Below, piece after piece: positions 23,889 through 31,122 of a DNA stretch of 31,122 nucleotides; within the stretch, counting starts at the first letter, position 1; the number at the start of each line of letters is the position of its first letter. The stretch is from Streptomyces sp. NRRL F-2664 (GTDB taxonomy: Bacteria > Actinomycetota > Actinomycetes > Streptomycetales > Streptomycetaceae). Both the position numbers and the translations under genes were made by a program. Below the pieces are notes generated by a model. That model worked only from the letters and a program-made list of their open reading frames with translations. It made no database searches and was not told where the DNA came from. The stretch covers positions 1-31,122 of the forward strand of contig NZ_JOFX01000051.1 in NCBI RefSeq assembly GCF_000719345.1. The letters are read 5' to 3'.

Positions 23889-24473
23889 ATGGAGCATGAC
23901 CACACCGCGACGGCCGCCACCGAGACCGCCACCCGCGCCCGCACGCGGCGCGCCATCCTCGATGCCGCCGTGACCGTCCTGTCCGCCCATCACGGGGCGT
24001 CGCTGGCGGACATCGCCGAGGCCGCCGGCGTCGGACGGACCACCGTCCACCGCTACTTCGCCGAACGCTCGGACCTGGTGGCGGCGCTGGGGGCGGACGT
24101 GCGGGAGCGGCTGCACGAGGCGACCGTCCGCGCGCGGGTGGACGAGGGGCCGGCCCCCGAGGCGCTGGAGCGGCTCTGCCTGGAGTACTTCGAGCTGGGG
24201 GACCGGCTCATGCTGCTGTTCGACGTCCCGCAGTTCCTCACCTGGGCGGGCTTCGAGGACGAGACCGACTCCGACCGGGTGCTGGTTCGCCTCATCGAAC
24301 GCGGCCAGGCGGAGGGCACGATCGACGCGGAGGCGGACGCCGAGTGGCTGCAGAACGTGCTGTGGTCCCTGCTGTACGCGGCCTGGATGCAGGCGCGCGA
24401 CTACGGCACTGCGCGCCACACCGCGATCTCCTCGTGCCTGCACACCCTGCGCAAGGCCACGGCGGCCTCCTGA
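23889..24473 (+). CDS. TetR-family transcriptional regulator
   Basis: 194-residue TetR repressor. Helix-turn-helix in residues about 18-62: TRRAILDAAVTVLSAHHGASLADIAEAAGVGRTTVHRYFAERSDLVAAL. The C-terminal ligand domain is of normal length. ATG 23889 has only a distant GGGAGG (about 18 bases upstream), so initiation may be weak or leaderless; the preceding open frame reads through the exporter gene as a shadow. It is divergent from the ABC exporter with a TGGAACA-N4-TGTTCCA palindrome between them, so it probably represses both genes until an exported compound binds. Confidence 0.92.
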   Translation: MEHDHTATAATETATRARTRRAILDAAVTVLSAHHGASLADIAEAAGVGRTTVHRYFAERSDLVAALGADVRERLHEATVRARVDEGPAPEALERLCLEYFELGDRLMLLFDVPQFLTWAGFEDETDSDRVLVRLIERGQAEGTIDAEADAEWLQNVLWSLLYAAWMQARDYGTARHTAISSCLHTLRKATAAS

Positions 24474-24495
24474 GGGCCGGCCGTCCTGCGGCCCT
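24473..24495. terminator. Hairpin between convergent TetR and deacetylase genes
   Basis: AGGGCCG (24473-24479) pairs with CGGCCCT (24489-24495) over a nine-base loop, immediately after the TetR stop and before the deacetylase stop; probably terminates both ways. Confidence 0.5.
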
Positions 24496-24512
24496 GGCGG
24501 CGGGCCGGCTCC

Positions 24513-25352
24513 CTACGGGGTGGTGCGCGCCGGGAAGGTGAAGCGGTAGCCCTGCTCGGTGAGCCAGGGCAGGTACTCCTTGAGGGCCGCGACGGTCTCG
24601 CTGCGGTCGCCTCCGCCGTCGTGGAAGAGCACGGTCGGCTGCTGGGGCAGCTTCTCCTCGATGGCGGACATGATCGCCGGCAGGCCCGGACGGCTCCAGT
24701 CCTTGGGGTCCACGCTCCAGCCCAGCGGCCGCATCCCGTTCGCCGCGGCGATCGCCCGGCTGTCGGGGGTGAAGGCGCCGCCCGGCGCGCGGTAGTAGCC
24801 GACCGGCACACCGGGTGCGGCCTTCTCGATCATGGCCTTGCCTTCGAGTATCTGCTGCTTCTGGAAGGCGACGGGCTTGTGGTCCATGGTCACGTCGTGG
24901 TCCACGGAGTGGTTGCACAGGCGGTGGCCGTCGGCGGCGACCGCGCGCACGAGCTCGGGGTACTTCTGCGCCTTGGTGCCGATCATGCAGAAGGTGGCCC
25001 GGACGTGGTTCTTCCGCAGCACTTCCAGGACCTGGGGCGTCCAGCGGGGGTCGGGTCCGTCGTCGATGGTGATCGCGACGTCGCGACCGGTTCCCTGGGC
25101 CAGCCGTGAGATCCCCAGCGGGATACCGGCCCCGCTCCGGGCGGATCCCGGGTTCCCGGCCTTTGCGGCCTCTTCGGCCGTCCCGCTCTTCGCGGCCGGA
25201 CCGGCGGGCCGCGTGTCCGCGGGCGCGTCCGCCGTGCCGTCCGTGGCCGCGACGGCCGGGGTGCCGGAGACGGCCAGGATGCCGAGGACGGCCGCCGTGG
25301 CGGCGGAACCCGCCCGCCGCACGCGGCGAGCGGAACTGCTGGTGTTGCCCAT
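24513..25352 (-). CDS. Secreted polysaccharide deacetylase (NodB domain)
   Basis: 279-residue secreted carbohydrate esterase family 4 enzyme that removes N- or O-acetyl groups from peptidoglycan, chitin or xylan-type polymers. Signal peptide about 1-36, an Ala/Gly/Thr-rich linker (37-80), then the NodB domain: TIDDGPDP with Asp97-Asp98, metal-binding HSVDH (His148, His152), the RAPGG motif with Arg188, and VLFHDGGGD with catalytic His244. All five catalytic motifs appear intact. Substrate not assignable. ATG 25352 is preceded by AGGAAGAG. It converges with the TetR gene and seems monocistronic. Confidence 0.93.
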   Translation of the reverse strand: MGNTSSSARRVRRAGSAATAAVLGILAVSGTPAVAATDGTADAPADTRPAGPAAKSGTAEEAAKAGNPGSARSGAGIPLGISRLAQGTGRDVAITIDDGPDPRWTPQVLEVLRKNHVRATFCMIGTKAQKYPELVRAVAADGHRLCNHSVDHDVTMDHKPVAFQKQQILEGKAMIEKAAPGVPVGYYRAPGGAFTPDSRAIAAANGMRPLGWSVDPKDWSRPGLPAIMSAIEEKLPQQPTVLFHDGGGDRSETVAALKEYLPWLTEQGYRFTFPARTTP

Positions 25353-25522
25353 GGACGCGCTCTTCCTTTGCGCTCGGCCCCCCGATCTCGCATTGCCGGT
25401 CCAGGCTAGGTCATATGTCCGGGATGCCCCTTCGGTCGTTCGGACTGCCCGACGGCCCGCACCCCGACGATTCGGGGCCCGGCGCCCCGCGGTGCCCCGC
25501 CGCGTGTGAGGAGACTCACCGC

Positions 25523-26092
25523 TCAGGCGTTCGCGATCACCAGCAGGGTGCGGGCGGGGGAGGGGCCCGACAGGCGGCAGCGGTGCGGCACCTCACCCCG
25601 GTGGTGGGCACTCTGGCCGGCCCGCAGGGTCAGCGGCTCCTCGCCCTCCACCTCCAGCACCACCTCCCCCTCCAGGACGTAGAGGAAGTCCTCGCCGGGG
25701 TGCTCGAACCAGCCGCGCTCGCCCCGGCCCGGCTCGAAGTGGTGCTCGTACGCCTCCATCAGAGCGCTGCGCCCGCCGGGAATGAGCACCCGGGCCACCT
25801 GTCCCGCGGACTCGTCCACCCGGATCACCTGCGGGTCGCCCTCGTGGCTGACCGCACCCGGTCGGGCCGGCGGCCTGAGGAACGTGCCCGGGCTGACCTC
25901 CAGGGCCTCCGCGATCCGGTAGATCGAGCTGAGGCTGGGTGTGGTGAGGCCCCGTTCGAGTTGGCTGAGGAACGGCTGGGAGAGGCCCGAGCGGGCGGCG
26001 AGGACGGCCATGGAGACACCGTTTCGCTTGCGGCAGCTCCGGATCACCCGTCCGACCTCGATCGCTTCGGGCGTGGGTTCGGGTCGAGACAC
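25523..26092 (-). CDS. XRE-family regulator with C-terminal cupin domain
   Basis: 189-residue regulator: N-terminal lambda-repressor-like helix-turn-helix (about 11-68: GRVIRSCRKRNGVSMAVLAARSGLSQPFLSQLERG) and a C-terminal cupin (about 115-185: FEPGRGERGWFEHPGEDFLYVLEGEVVLEVEG, then GQSAHHRGEVPHRC) that probably binds a small ligand. I chose GTG 26092 because homologues begin SRPEPTPEAIEVG; in-frame ATG 26170 or TTG 26182 would extend it, the latter lying inside an operator-like palindrome. No start has a clear Shine-Dalgarno. It is divergent from the ABC importer-arylsulfotransferase operon and is its likely regulator. Confidence 0.88.
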   Translation of the reverse strand: MSRPEPTPEAIEVGRVIRSCRKRNGVSMAVLAARSGLSQPFLSQLERGLTTPSLSSIYRIAEALEVSPGTFLRPPARPGAVSHEGDPQVIRVDESAGQVARVLIPGGRSALMEAYEHHFEPGRGERGWFEHPGEDFLYVLEGEVVLEVEGEEPLTLRAGQSAHHRGEVPHRCRLSGPSPARTLLVIANA

Positions 26093-26173
26093 GCAGGTGA
26101 ACGTACCCCATTGCCGATCAACGGCCGCCGGCCCGGGAAACGTTTCGTACTGCTGCAACACGCTCTTCATAAG

Positions 26174-26207
26174 CGTCGTCAATTATTGACCTCACTTATC
26201 GACGACG
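26174..26207. promoter_or_regulatory. Nested inverted repeats, operator/promoter of the ABC operon
   Basis: GTCAAT-T-ATTGAC (26178-26190) is a perfect palindrome in an AT-rich patch. CGTCGTC (26174-26180) and GACGACG (26201-26207) form an outer repeat, and ATAAG (26169-26173) mirrors CTTAT (26195-26199). Placed between the divergent XRE-cupin gene and the permease gene, 13 or more bases before the latter, this is the probable control site. Confidence 0.6.
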
Positions 26208-26219
26208 AGGAGCCGCTCC

Positions 26220-26999
26220 GTGCACGCCACCCCCTCACCGCCCGGCCGGGCCCTCGGCCGACTGGGCCCGGCCCTGGGCGCCGCAGCCGCCGTGCTCGCC
26301 CTCTGGTACCTGCTCGCCCGGTCCGGCGCGGTGGCCCCCGCCCTTCTGCCCACGCCCGCCGAGACGGCGGCCGCGCTCGCGGACGCCGTCCGGAGCGGCA
26401 CACTGGCCGCCGATCTTGGCGCGAGCCTGGCCCGTGCCGGACAGGGTTTCGCGCTGGGCGCCGTCGTCGGCAGCGCCCTCGGCTTCGCGACCGGCTACCT
26501 GCCGAAGCTGTCCGCCGCCGTCACCCCCGTGGTCTCCTTCCTCCGCCCCATACCGGCCATCGCCCTGGTGCCGCTCGCCACCGCGTGGTTCGGCATCGGG
26601 GAGACCGCCAAGCGACTCCTCATCGCCTACGCCGTCCTGCTCGCCGTCTGGCTCTACGTCCACGACGGCGTGTCCCGGGTCCCCTCCTCCCACCTGAGGG
26701 CCGCTCGCACACTCGGTGCACCGCTGCACCGCCGCTTCATCGAGGTGCTGCTGCCCGCGGCCGCCCCCGCCGTACTCGCGGCGCTGCGCTACGGGGCATC
26801 GGTCGCTCTGCTCGCCCTGGTGGCCGCCGAACTGGGGGGCGCGGACAGCGGCCTCGCGTACCGGCTCCAAGTGGACGGCCAGTTCCTGCGCGTGGACCGG
26901 ATCTTCGCCGGGCTGCTCGTGCTCGGTCTCCTCGGCGTGGCCGTGGACCTCGTACTCGCCGCCCTCGGACGCCGGTTCGTGCACTGGAGCACATCATGA
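26220..26999 (+). CDS. ABC importer permease (nitrate/sulfonate/taurine family)
   Basis: 259-residue permease of the NitT/TauT (SsuC/TauC-like) family with about six membrane helices. The coupling (EAA) loop is visible as LRAARTLGAPLHRRFIEVLLPAAAP. It imports a small anion such as a sulfonate, sulfate ester or pyrimidine-like compound; the exact substrate is not readable. GTG 26220 is preceded by GAGGAG (26207-26212). Its stop overlaps the start of the ATPase gene (ATGA at 26996-26999), so the two are translationally coupled. It is the first gene of a four-gene operon divergent from an XRE-cupin regulator. Confidence 0.92.
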   Translation: MHATPSPPGRALGRLGPALGAAAAVLALWYLLARSGAVAPALLPTPAETAAALADAVRSGTLAADLGASLARAGQGFALGAVVGSALGFATGYLPKLSAAVTPVVSFLRPIPAIALVPLATAWFGIGETAKRLLIAYAVLLAVWLYVHDGVSRVPSSHLRAARTLGAPLHRRFIEVLLPAAAPAVLAALRYGASVALLALVAAELGGADSGLAYRLQVDGQFLRVDRIFAGLLVLGLLGVAVDLVLAALGRRFVHWSTS

Positions 27000-27712
27000 G
27001 CCTCGCCGTACGGCTGGAAGGGCTGTCCGTGCGCTACGGCTCCGCCCCCGTCCTGGAGCGCACCGATCTGGAACTGGCGGCGGGCTCGTTCACCGCGCTG
27101 CTCGGGCCCAGCGGATGCGGCAAGTCGACGGTGCTCGGCGCCGTCGCCGGCTTCGTACCGCCGGCAACGGGGCGGGTCACGGCGGGCTCCCGACCCGTCC
27201 GCGGGCCCGGACCCGACCGCGGCGTGGTCTTCCAGCACTACGCGCTCTTCCCGTGGCGCACCGCCTGCGGCAACGTCGAATTCGCCCTCAAGCGGCTCGG
27301 GCTGCCGCGTGCGGAACGCCGCCGGCGCGCCCTGGACGCGCTCGCCGAGGTCGGCCTCGCGGACGGCACCGACAAGTACCCGGCGCAACTGTCGGGCGGC
27401 ATGCAGCAGCGCGTCGCCCTGGCCCGGGCCCTGGCCGCCGAGCCCGAAGTCCTCCTCATGGACGAGCCGTTCGGGGCGCTGGACGCCCTGACCCGGGCCC
27501 GGATGCAGCGCCTGCTGCGGCAGCTGTGGCAACGGCGGGGCACCACGGTCCTGTTCGTCACCCACGACATCGACGAGGCACTGGCCCTCGCCCAACGGGT
27601 GGTCGTCCTCGGCGGGAGCCCCGGCCGGGTGCTCGCCGACCACACCGTCCCCGACGGCCCTCCCGATCCGGACCTGCGCTCGCTCGTCGCCCGACACCTC
27701 GGCTCCGACTGA
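26996..27712 (+). CDS. ABC importer ATPase (SsuB/TauB-like)
   Basis: 238-residue ATP-binding subunit paired with the permease above. Walker A GPSGCGKST (37-45), Q-loop VVFQHYALFPW (77-87), signature LSGGMQQR (132-139), Walker B VLLMDEPFG (152-160) and H-loop THD (His190). The VFQxYALFPW form and length match nitrate/sulfonate/taurine importers. Start ATG 26996 lies inside the permease stop region, a four-base overlap that implies coupled translation and equal stoichiometry. Confidence 0.94.
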   Translation: MSLAVRLEGLSVRYGSAPVLERTDLELAAGSFTALLGPSGCGKSTVLGAVAGFVPPATGRVTAGSRPVRGPGPDRGVVFQHYALFPWRTACGNVEFALKRLGLPRAERRRRALDALAEVGLADGTDKYPAQLSGGMQQRVALARALAAEPEVLLMDEPFGALDALTRARMQRLLRQLWQRRGTTVLFVTHDIDEALALAQRVVVLGGSPGRVLADHTVPDGPPDPDLRSLVARHLGSD

Positions 27713-27781
27713 TCCCAGGCCGGCACCCGCACCTGCCGGAGACCCCGTCCGCACCTGTAACGCGTCCCGAAGGGACCCCTG

Positions 27782-28783
27782 ATGTCCAGACCCCGCACGG
27801 CGGCCGCCGTCCTCCTGGCCGCGCTGCTCTCCACCCTCACCCCGGCCTGCACCGGCGGCTCCGGCGCCGACGCCGGGACCGGCGGCCGCCCGGCCGTCAC
27901 CGTCGCCGGCAGCGACCACCTCGGCGGAGCACCCGTCCACATCGCCGCGGAGCACGGCCTGTGGTCCGCCGAAGGCATCGACGCCACCGTCACCACCCGC
28001 CCCAGCGGGCGCGACGCCCTCAACGCCGTGCTCGGCGGCCAGGCACAACTCGGCGTCGTCGGGGACCTGCCCGCCGTCACGGCCGCCCTCGGCGGCCGCG
28101 ACCTGCGGATCGTCGCCGACCTGTCGCGCTACTCCGACTGGCGCCTGCTCACCCGTACCGACCGCGCCATCACCGGCTTCGCCGCCCTGAAGGGCCGCCG
28201 GGTCGGCGTCCCGCAAGGTACGAACGTCGAATACGCCCTGGCGCGGATGCTGGCCTCCGCCCGGCTGACGGCCGCCGACGTGACCGTCGTCAACCTCGCC
28301 CCCAACCAGGTCGGCCCGGCACTGACCCGCGGCGACATCGACGCAGGCGTCACCTTCCCCAGCTTCTACGCAGCCGCCCGCACCGCACTCGGCGAGCGCT
28401 ACGCCGAGCTCGCGTTCACCGGGTACACCGCACGGACCCTCCTGGTCGCGGGCCCGAAGACCGGCGACAGGACCACCACCGCCGTACTGCGCGCCGTACT
28501 GCGGGCCCAGCAGGAGATCGCGGCGGACCCGGCCCGCGCCCGGCAGGCCGTCGTGGCCCAGTCCCGCGGCGCGCTCGAAGCCGGATACGTCGACGCCCAG
28601 CAACCCCGCTACTCCTACGGCGCGACGCTCTCGCCGGATCTGCTGACCCAGCTGGAGGAGGAGGCCGCCTGGGCCAAATCCGCCCAGGGCCTGACCGGAG
28701 CCGCCGACCGCGCGGCACTGCTGCGGTACCTCGACCCCGCCCCCCTGGCGGCCGCCGACCCGGCCGCCGTCACCGTCCGCTGA
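27782..28783 (+). CDS. ABC importer substrate-binding protein (NMT1/SsuA-like)
   Basis: 333-residue extracellular binding protein with an N-terminal signal and Cys23 in LTPAC, a weak lipobox that would anchor it as a lipoprotein. The mature part follows the NMT1/SsuA pattern: VTVAGSDHLGGAPVHIAAEHGLWSAEGI at the first lobe, the ALNAVLGGQAQLGVVGDLPAV segment, and LKGRRVGVPQGTNVEYAL opening the second lobe. It would deliver a small anionic organic compound to the permease; the ligand is unknown. ATG 27782 is preceded by AAGGGA. The 69-base gap after the ATPase gene has no terminator-like hairpin, so it is probably in the same operon. Confidence 0.9.
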   Translation: MSRPRTAAAVLLAALLSTLTPACTGGSGADAGTGGRPAVTVAGSDHLGGAPVHIAAEHGLWSAEGIDATVTTRPSGRDALNAVLGGQAQLGVVGDLPAVTAALGGRDLRIVADLSRYSDWRLLTRTDRAITGFAALKGRRVGVPQGTNVEYALARMLASARLTAADVTVVNLAPNQVGPALTRGDIDAGVTFPSFYAAARTALGERYAELAFTGYTARTLLVAGPKTGDRTTTAVLRAVLRAQQEIAADPARARQAVVAQSRGALEAGYVDAQQPRYSYGATLSPDLLTQLEEEAAWAKSAQGLTGAADRAALLRYLDPAPLAAADPAAVTVR

Positions 28784-28809
28784 ACCACACCACGAGGAGG
28801 ACCACCCCC

Positions 28810-29967
28810 ATGACCCCCAGGACGCACACGACCCCGACGCCCCCCACGACCGTCGACCAGAACACCCTGCGCCGCCGCGGCGTCGGCCTGATCGCCCACG
28901 ATCCCGAGCGCAGCTACGGCGGCCACACCCTCTACACCCCGATCACCAGCGCGGGCGAGATCCACCTCGTCGACATCGAGGGCCGGCCCGTCCACACCTG
29001 GAACTCGCCCCACCCGCCCGGACGGCAGGCACAGCTCCTGCCCGACGGCAACCTCTTCTACGCGGCCAAGGACACCACCGTCCCCACCCTCTTCCCCATC
29101 TGGGAGGTCTACCACGGCGGTATCTTCCAGGAGCTGGCCCCCGACTCCACCGTGATCCGCGAGGTCCGCCACCCCTACCACCACCACGACGCCTCGCTGC
29201 TGCGCAACGGCAACCTCGTCATCACCGTCGTCGAGCCCCTCACCCCGGCCGACGCAGCCCGCATCCGCGGCGGCATCCCCGGCTCCGAGGCCCCGGGCGG
29301 GGTCATCTACGGAGACGTCGTGTACGAACTGACGTGGGACGGGCAGGAGGTGTGGCGCTGGGCCGCCATCGACCACCTCGACCCCGAGGACTTCCCGCTC
29401 GACCCGCACTTCGCCCGTGAGCACTGGCCCATGGCCAACACCGTCAACGAGAGCGCCGACGGCTCGATCGTCCTCGGCTTCCGCAGCGTCTCCTCCGCCG
29501 TGGCCGTCGACCGTACCGACGGCTCCGTCCTGTGGCACATCGGCCGGGACGTGCTGGCCCAGCAGCACCACCCGCACGAGCTCCCGAGCGGCACCATCCT
29601 CGTCTTCGACAACGGCACCTACCGCGACACCACCTCCGTGCCGTACTCGCGGGTGCTGGAGCTGGACCCGCGCACCGGTGAGGAGGTGTGGTCCTACCAG
29701 GACAATCCGCCGCAGAACTTCTTCAGCCCGTACATGTCCAGCGCCCAACGCCTGCCCAACGGCAACACGTTCATCGCCGAGGGCTCCTTCGGCCGGCTGT
29801 TCGAGGTCACGCCCGAGGGCCAGGTCGTCTGGGAGTTCGTGGTCCCGCAGTTCCGGTCGTTCGGCGACGGCGTCGGCCTGGAGTCCTCGGCCGGCGCCCA
29901 GAACTCCGTCTTCCGCGCCCACCGCTACCCCGCCGACCGGATCCCCTGGCTGCCCCCGACCGCCTGA
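28810..29967 (+). CDS. Arylsulfotransferase (ASST)-like beta-propeller protein
   Basis: 385-residue protein of the arylsulfotransferase superfamily. Several propeller blades share a strand-turn motif: LLPDGNLF (about 77), LRNGNLVI (about 131), SADGSIVL (about 215), LPSGTILVFDNG (about 258) and LPNGNTFIAEG (about 315). His-rich blade starts (HHHDASL at 124-130, HHPHELP at 253-259) and Arg314 are candidates for the sulfohistidine/sulfate-binding centre of PAPS-independent arylsulfate sulfotransferases, but I cannot align them without tools. Unlike periplasmic enterobacterial ASST, no signal peptide is seen, so it should be cytoplasmic. ATG 28810 has GAGGAGGA upstream and lies 26 bases after the binding-protein gene, so it is the operon's last gene. 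Confidence 0.82.
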   Translation: MTPRTHTTPTPPTTVDQNTLRRRGVGLIAHDPERSYGGHTLYTPITSAGEIHLVDIEGRPVHTWNSPHPPGRQAQLLPDGNLFYAAKDTTVPTLFPIWEVYHGGIFQELAPDSTVIREVRHPYHHHDASLLRNGNLVITVVEPLTPADAARIRGGIPGSEAPGGVIYGDVVYELTWDGQEVWRWAAIDHLDPEDFPLDPHFAREHWPMANTVNESADGSIVLGFRSVSSAVAVDRTDGSVLWHIGRDVLAQQHHPHELPSGTILVFDNGTYRDTTSVPYSRVLELDPRTGEEVWSYQDNPPQNFFSPYMSSAQRLPNGNTFIAEGSFGRLFEVTPEGQVVWEFVVPQFRSFGDGVGLESSAGAQNSVFRAHRYPADRIPWLPPTA

Positions 29968-29994
29968 CCCGGCCGAAGGGGTCTCACGGCCGGG
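29968..29994. terminator. Bidirectional terminator between convergent genes
   Basis: CCCGGCCG (29968-29975) pairs with CGGCCGGG (29987-29994) over an 11-base loop, starting immediately after the arylsulfotransferase stop and overlapping the stop codon of the opposite gene. Confidence 0.7.
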
Positions 29995-30850
29995 CGGCCG
30001 GCGCGTAGGCGGCCCAGTCCACGATCCGTACCGCCGCGCCCGCCGCCTCCTCGCCGCGGCAGCGGGCGTGGTGCCGGCGGGCGATGCCGTCCAGGTCGAG
30101 GTGGGACCCGAAAGCGGGGTGGGCCGCCAGTCTGCGTGCGTAGGACCACAGACGGGGGTGATCGGTGATGCGGTACACCGCCGCCGCGTCCAGGTGCCAG
30201 CGGTGCACCGTGTCCAGCTGCACCAGCGTCACCCACAATTCCACATCGGCTGCCGTCAGCCGGTCGCCCACCGGATGGTCGGAACACGCCAGACGCCTCT
30301 CCAGCGCACCCAGTTGGCGCAGCAGGGTCGCGAGAGCGGCCTCGCGGTCCGCCGCGTCGGCACCGGAGCGGCCGGCGCGCTGCGCCGCCGCGTTGATGCC
30401 CCGGGCGCACAGCCGGCGGACCTCCTCGATGCGGGCATCGGCGCCGTCGGGGTACAGGCGCGGCCCGGCGTCCCCGAACCGCCGGACGAGGTCCTGGAGG
30501 ATGTACGGGGCGTGCGTACTGACGATCCGCCCGGTCCAGCCGTCGCTGAGGACCGGGGCCAGAGCCGGCCCCGGGTACAGGTGCGCACTGGCCTCGTACA
30601 GCGGGCGCAACGCCGTGTACCCGCCGTCGTGAGCGTCGGGGACGGCGGGCAGGGGCAGCACCGGGAGGGCGTCCTGCAGGCCCAGCAGGCTGTGCGTGAC
30701 GGCAATGCGCAGACAGCTGGGGCACGAGGGCGTGAGGTGGAGACGGTAGCGGTGCGGGACGGCCGGGAAGCCGCTGCGCGCGTCGCGGCCGATCCTGCTC
30801 CGGAAGGTCGGCGACGGCGACGGCACGGCTTGCGGGTACGTGGCGGACAT
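29984..30850 (-). CDS. Glutathione S-transferase-like protein (Xi class / glutathionyl-hydroquinone reductase-related)
   Basis: 288-residue protein resembling Xi-class GSTs: an N-terminal thioredoxin-like domain with LHLTPSCPSCLRIAV (Cys43, Cys46), the conserved-type YTALRPLYEASAHLYPG region and IVSTHAPYILQDL, then an all-helical C-terminal domain with GDRLTAADVELWVTLVQLDTVH. Canonical members have a CPWA-type active site; here CPSC replaces it, a redox-pair arrangement. As actinomycetes use mycothiol rather than glutathione, the thiol cofactor may differ. ATG 30850 is preceded by AAGGGAGA. It converges with the arylsulfotransferase operon. Confidence in the fold is good, in the reaction low. 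Confidence 0.8.
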   Translation of the reverse strand: MSATYPQAVPSPSPTFRSRIGRDARSGFPAVPHRYRLHLTPSCPSCLRIAVTHSLLGLQDALPVLPLPAVPDAHDGGYTALRPLYEASAHLYPGPALAPVLSDGWTGRIVSTHAPYILQDLVRRFGDAGPRLYPDGADARIEEVRRLCARGINAAAQRAGRSGADAADREAALATLLRQLGALERRLACSDHPVGDRLTAADVELWVTLVQLDTVHRWHLDAAAVYRITDHPRLWSYARRLAAHPAFGSHLDLDGIARRHHARCRGEEAAGAAVRIVDWAAYAPAARP

Positions 30851-30984
30851 GCGTCTCCCTTGTGCTTGCTCGGTGCCGCCGCAGTGCGGGCGACCTATTC
30901 CCTACTTGTTCACCAGGATTCGCCGGAACGGGAGTGTCGACCCGCGTCCGGGCGCTGTCGAGACGGTGAAGGACGGTGCTTCCT

Positions 30985-31122
30985 TCAGTCCTTGAGCAGC
31001 AGGCCGCGGCTGCGCAGCACGTGGCGTTCGACGGGGCTGAAGATCAGCAGGTCGATGGCGATGCCGACGACGAGGATCAGGATGATGGCGAGGAAGACGC
31101 CGGGGAGGTCGATGTTGTTGCG
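30985..31122 (-). CDS. ABC importer permease, C-terminal fragment (truncated by window edge)
   Basis: The last 45 residues of a gene that enters from beyond the window. They hold a hydrophobic helix (VFLAIILILVVGIAIDLLIF) followed by SPVERHVLRSRGLLLKD and a TGA stop at 30985-30987. The pattern of terminal helix, xxDLLI and xxERxxLRxRG is typical of the C-terminus of nitrate/sulfonate/taurine ABC permeases. It runs in the same direction as the GST-like gene, 134 bases upstream of it. Family assignment rests on this short tail only. The gap 30851-30984 shows no clear hairpin. Confidence 0.65.
   Translation of the reverse strand, partial: RNNIDLPGVFLAIILILVVGIAIDLLIFSPVERHVLRSRGLLLKD

Noticed and set aside
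1..31122. CRISPR arrays, tRNA genes and known riboswitches
   Set aside because: I saw no regularly spaced direct repeats, no cloverleaf-like T-loop sequences and no recognisable riboswitch core by eye; a covariance-model scan would be needed to exclude them fully.

Overview
The window looks like part of a Streptomyces (or close relative) chromosome. It is very GC-rich with strong third-position GC bias, uses GTG starts often, and its families are typical of streptomycetes: Holin-X/DUF1469, PAS-GAF-PP2C phosphatases, class E sortase, SlpD/TAP-like hydrolases and XRE-cupin regulators. I see no tRNA, rRNA, CRISPR array, insertion sequence or phage module.

Layout. (1) 1-4.9 kb is a stress and membrane block: a partial catalase with an upstream FMN-reductase-like gene (-), CorA and YihY/BrkB membrane proteins (+), a Holin-X gene translationally coupled to a one-helix membrane protein (+), and a two-helix membrane protein (-). 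Two of its promoter regions carry the same SigB-like motif, GGGT-N15-GGGTAG. (2) 5.0-7.8 kb holds glpF and glpK without glpD or a gylR-type regulator. (3) 8.1-11.2 kb holds a class E sortase split by a frameshift at a C6 tract, a striking hairpin about 160 nt long, and a PAS-PAS-GAF-PP2C phosphatase (-). (4) 11.5-15.9 kb has two secreted proteins of unknown function, an N-terminally truncated TetR remnant, and an AraC regulator divergent from a flavodoxin-fold quinone reductase. (5) 16.1-21.9 kb has a secreted TAP-like hydrolase, two strong hairpins, a Nudix hydrolase, a small zinc-ribbon protein missed by simple ORF calling, an FAD monooxygenase and a second PAS-PP2C phosphatase. (6) 22-24.5 kb is an ABC exporter (-) divergent from a TetR regulator, with a palindromic operator between them. 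(7) 24.5-31.1 kb has a secreted polysaccharide deacetylase, an XRE-cupin regulator divergent from an ABC importer operon (permease, ATPase, binding protein) that ends in an arylsulfotransferase-like beta-propeller protein, a Xi-class GST-like protein, and the C-terminus of another importer permease.

How the genes may work together. Region 1-2 reads as osmotic/oxidative stress (peroxide removal, ion and solute channels, glycerol entry) probably under a SigB-type sigma factor, and the two PP2C phosphatases are the class that controls such sigma factors through anti-sigma antagonists. The most system-like locus is 25.5-30.0 kb: an apparently regulator-controlled importer of the nitrate/sulfonate/taurine family co-transcribed with a cytoplasmic arylsulfotransferase-like protein. 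The most unexplained DNA is the 8947-9106 hairpin, with 46 consecutive pairs of which 12 are G-U and none A-C when read as plus-strand RNA.
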